In this document: positions 7,201 to 7,631 of the stretch, one piece after another
Layout: each line of letters starts with the position of its first letter
How positions within the stretch are numbered: position 1 is the first letter of the stretch
From: JBCBSP01 sp964550935
GTDB lineage: Bacteria; Pseudomonadota; Alphaproteobacteria; Caulobacterales; Maricaulaceae
Length of the DNA stretch: 7,631 nt
Direction: 5' to 3'
Assembly (NCBI GenBank): GCA_964550935.1
Contig: CAZKBB010000083.1
Coordinates: 1 to 7,631, forward strand
Position numbers and translations under genes: made by a program
The notes under the pieces: generated by a model
The model's database searches: none
The model's input: only the letters and a program-made list of their open reading frames with translations
Told to the model about the DNA's origin: nothing

Positions 7201-7631
7201 TTCGCCGGGATTCGCGCCGCCCTCGCAGCGGTGTTGCCGGACTGGATGATCCCTGACACGCTGACTCAGATCCCGGCCTTGCCGTTGACCTTGAATGGCA
7301 AGATCGATCGCGCACGCCTCCCGGCGCCCTCGCTCGCCACGCTCGGCGTCGGCGATGAAGACGAGGACGCCGCGCCCCGCCCCGGCGTGGAGGCGCAAAT
7401 CGCCCAGGCTTGGCGAGACGTGCTGCCCGGCGCCGTGATCGGGCGGCGAACCTCGTTCTTTGAAGTCGGCGGCCACTCCCTGAGCGCGATGCGCGCAGCC
7501 GCGCGGATCACCGACAGGCTGGGCGTCGAGCTGCCCTTGCGCGCCTTTTTCGAGAGCCCTCGTCTCGAAGGATTGAGCCGGCGGGTGGAGGCGTTGCGCC
7601 TCGGCGCGGCCGGCTCGGTCCGGGGACCTAG
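4297..7631 (+). CDS. Nonribosomal peptide synthetase, TubC docking-C-A-PCP, 3' end beyond window
   Basis: The frame is open from GTG 4297 to the window end (1111 codons, no stop). Residues about 8-58 form a TubC-type N-terminal docking domain (GVRLWRDGEALRFSAPPGVL in its core). A condensation domain (about 86-525) starts at LSDGQRRMW and has the active-site HHIAADT (218-224; Thr replaces the usual Gly after Asp) and PFERVQEAL. An adenylation domain (about 530-1010) has HTSGSTGAPKG (673-683), FDLAMFE (718-724), NLAGE (782-786), LYGPTEDTTY (808-817), YHTGD, GRLDDQLKVRGRR and NGKIDR with Lys1002. A carrier domain has FFEVGGHSL with phosphopantetheine Ser1061. Aligning by hand to GrsA gives the specificity code DLFNNALTYK, which from memory matches alanine domains such as the second module of McyA. 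All core residues are present, so it looks active. Whether more modules or a thioesterase follow cannot be seen. Other long reading frames across this gene are its shadows. Confidence 0.95.
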   Translation, partial: MTRTRAPDAAAEARALAADLAAQGVRLWRDGEALRFSAPPGVLDDAAKQRLRTLKPALLNLVQSEPAADAGADAPSPGLHAGGQAPLSDGQRRMWLAWCRDPKSPAYTIAFSIELDGPVDAAALNRAVLALQRRHAMLRGRYVERSGEPVCVIDPDPAARLDAIVDLSDRSLAQAEAEAAASMRRLAREPFDLAEAAPFRARLFKLSKIRFSLFVSLHHIAADTASITLINTELAALYHAETGGPAPPEPARLSYADYACWRRDRLESAAGRAAVAAAAEAMRPPPEAFSPPPIDPAHRAGAGRTSVTIDARATQALEAVASTTRSSLFMIWVAALRALLYRYSGQPDVLICAPALARDRPELEGVLGYFGDTLLFRARVSGDDRLHDVLVRERDAALDALQHREAPFERVQEALAEDGVDLSALARVMVSFGQGFTPPDWPGPVTARMKEARTGVAKLDLMVWINHGDAGMDVVLEYDGARFDARLMRRFAAQLCETLRAFAARPQSRVGDLAEAERPQPPSIPRAPRDHPLDRVLAQARRTPQATALRHAGRAMSYAALDAASRAAAGALTEAGVKPGDRVALLSARSPDLVSALLGAWRCGAAVTPLDPRQPDARLAAMISTSAPAVIAADELHAGRATRLHPSVTRIDGRGDAAPFDLVTTAPFALILHTSGSTGAPKGVLVPHAGLAALLDWAAAAYRDEDLAGVLASSSIGFDLAMFELLAPLSRGGTAILADTALDLPGHEDRDAVTLINTAPSVMAALLDAWRGPWPSRLRVVNLAGERLSAELADAVYAATGAASVFDLYGPTEDTTYSLFARRAPGGAERIGRPLPGARAYVVGADGRLAPKGAAGELLLAGEGLAWGYDGDPKLTAQRFTPPPDAAIPEDRVYHTGDRVRMCEDGAFAFAGRLDDQLKVRGRRVEPAEIETALRREVGVTQAAVRARAGDDADTRVDAYVTGEAALDFAGIRAALAAVLPDWMIPDTLTQIPALPLTLNGKIDRARLPAPSLATLGVGDEDEDAAPRPGVEAQIAQAWRDVLPGAVIGRRTSFFEVGGHSLSAMRAAARITDRLGVELPLRAFFESPRLEGLSRRVEALRLGAAGSVRGP

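Noticed and set aside
1..7631. CRISPR arrays, insertion sequences or tandem repeats
   Set aside because: No regularly spaced repeats, transposase-like translation or terminal inverted repeats were seen.

Overview
This is a GC-rich bacterial window, with GTG starts, heavy G/C third-codon use and tRNA genes that encode their CCA ends. The overall look fits a GC-rich alphaproteobacterium. That is an impression from composition and gene style only; nothing here fixes the taxon.

Layout. The left part (1-911) is ordinary housekeeping DNA: tRNA-Cys at the very start, a small DUF962/Mpo1-like membrane protein on the minus strand, then a 377-base stretch without protein genes (459-835). That stretch holds a strong intrinsic terminator. 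Just before the terminator is a short hairpin plus a C-rich single-stranded segment that looks like a small RNA gene. tRNA-Asn follows, with a plausible promoter. From 954 to 1937 a minus-strand gene encodes an unrecognised protein with two membrane segments.

The right part (2103 to the window end) is the start of a nonribosomal peptide biosynthesis operon on the plus strand, divergent from the unknown gene. Its first gene encodes a two-domain fusion. The N-terminal part is an L-ornithine N5-monooxygenase (PvdA/SidA/KtzI family). The C-terminal part is a complete PaiB-type split-barrel domain (FMN_bind_2), the fold to which the heme-dependent piperazate synthase KtzT belongs. The natural reading is one polypeptide that hydroxylates ornithine and then closes the N-N bond to give L-piperazic acid. 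Next, 36 bases on, comes an MbtH-like protein. After a further 10 bases comes a large NRPS gene that runs off the window. It reads TubC-type docking domain, condensation domain, adenylation domain, carrier domain.

How the genes would work together: the fusion makes a rare cyclic hydrazine amino acid from ornithine, MbtH supports the adenylation domains, and the NRPS assembles the peptide. The only adenylation domain visible has the hand-read code DLFNNALTYK. From memory this resembles alanine-activating domains, so piperazate would be loaded by a module beyond the window or by this one with an atypical code. The docking domain means the visible NRPS probably receives a chain from a partner protein not encoded upstream in this window.
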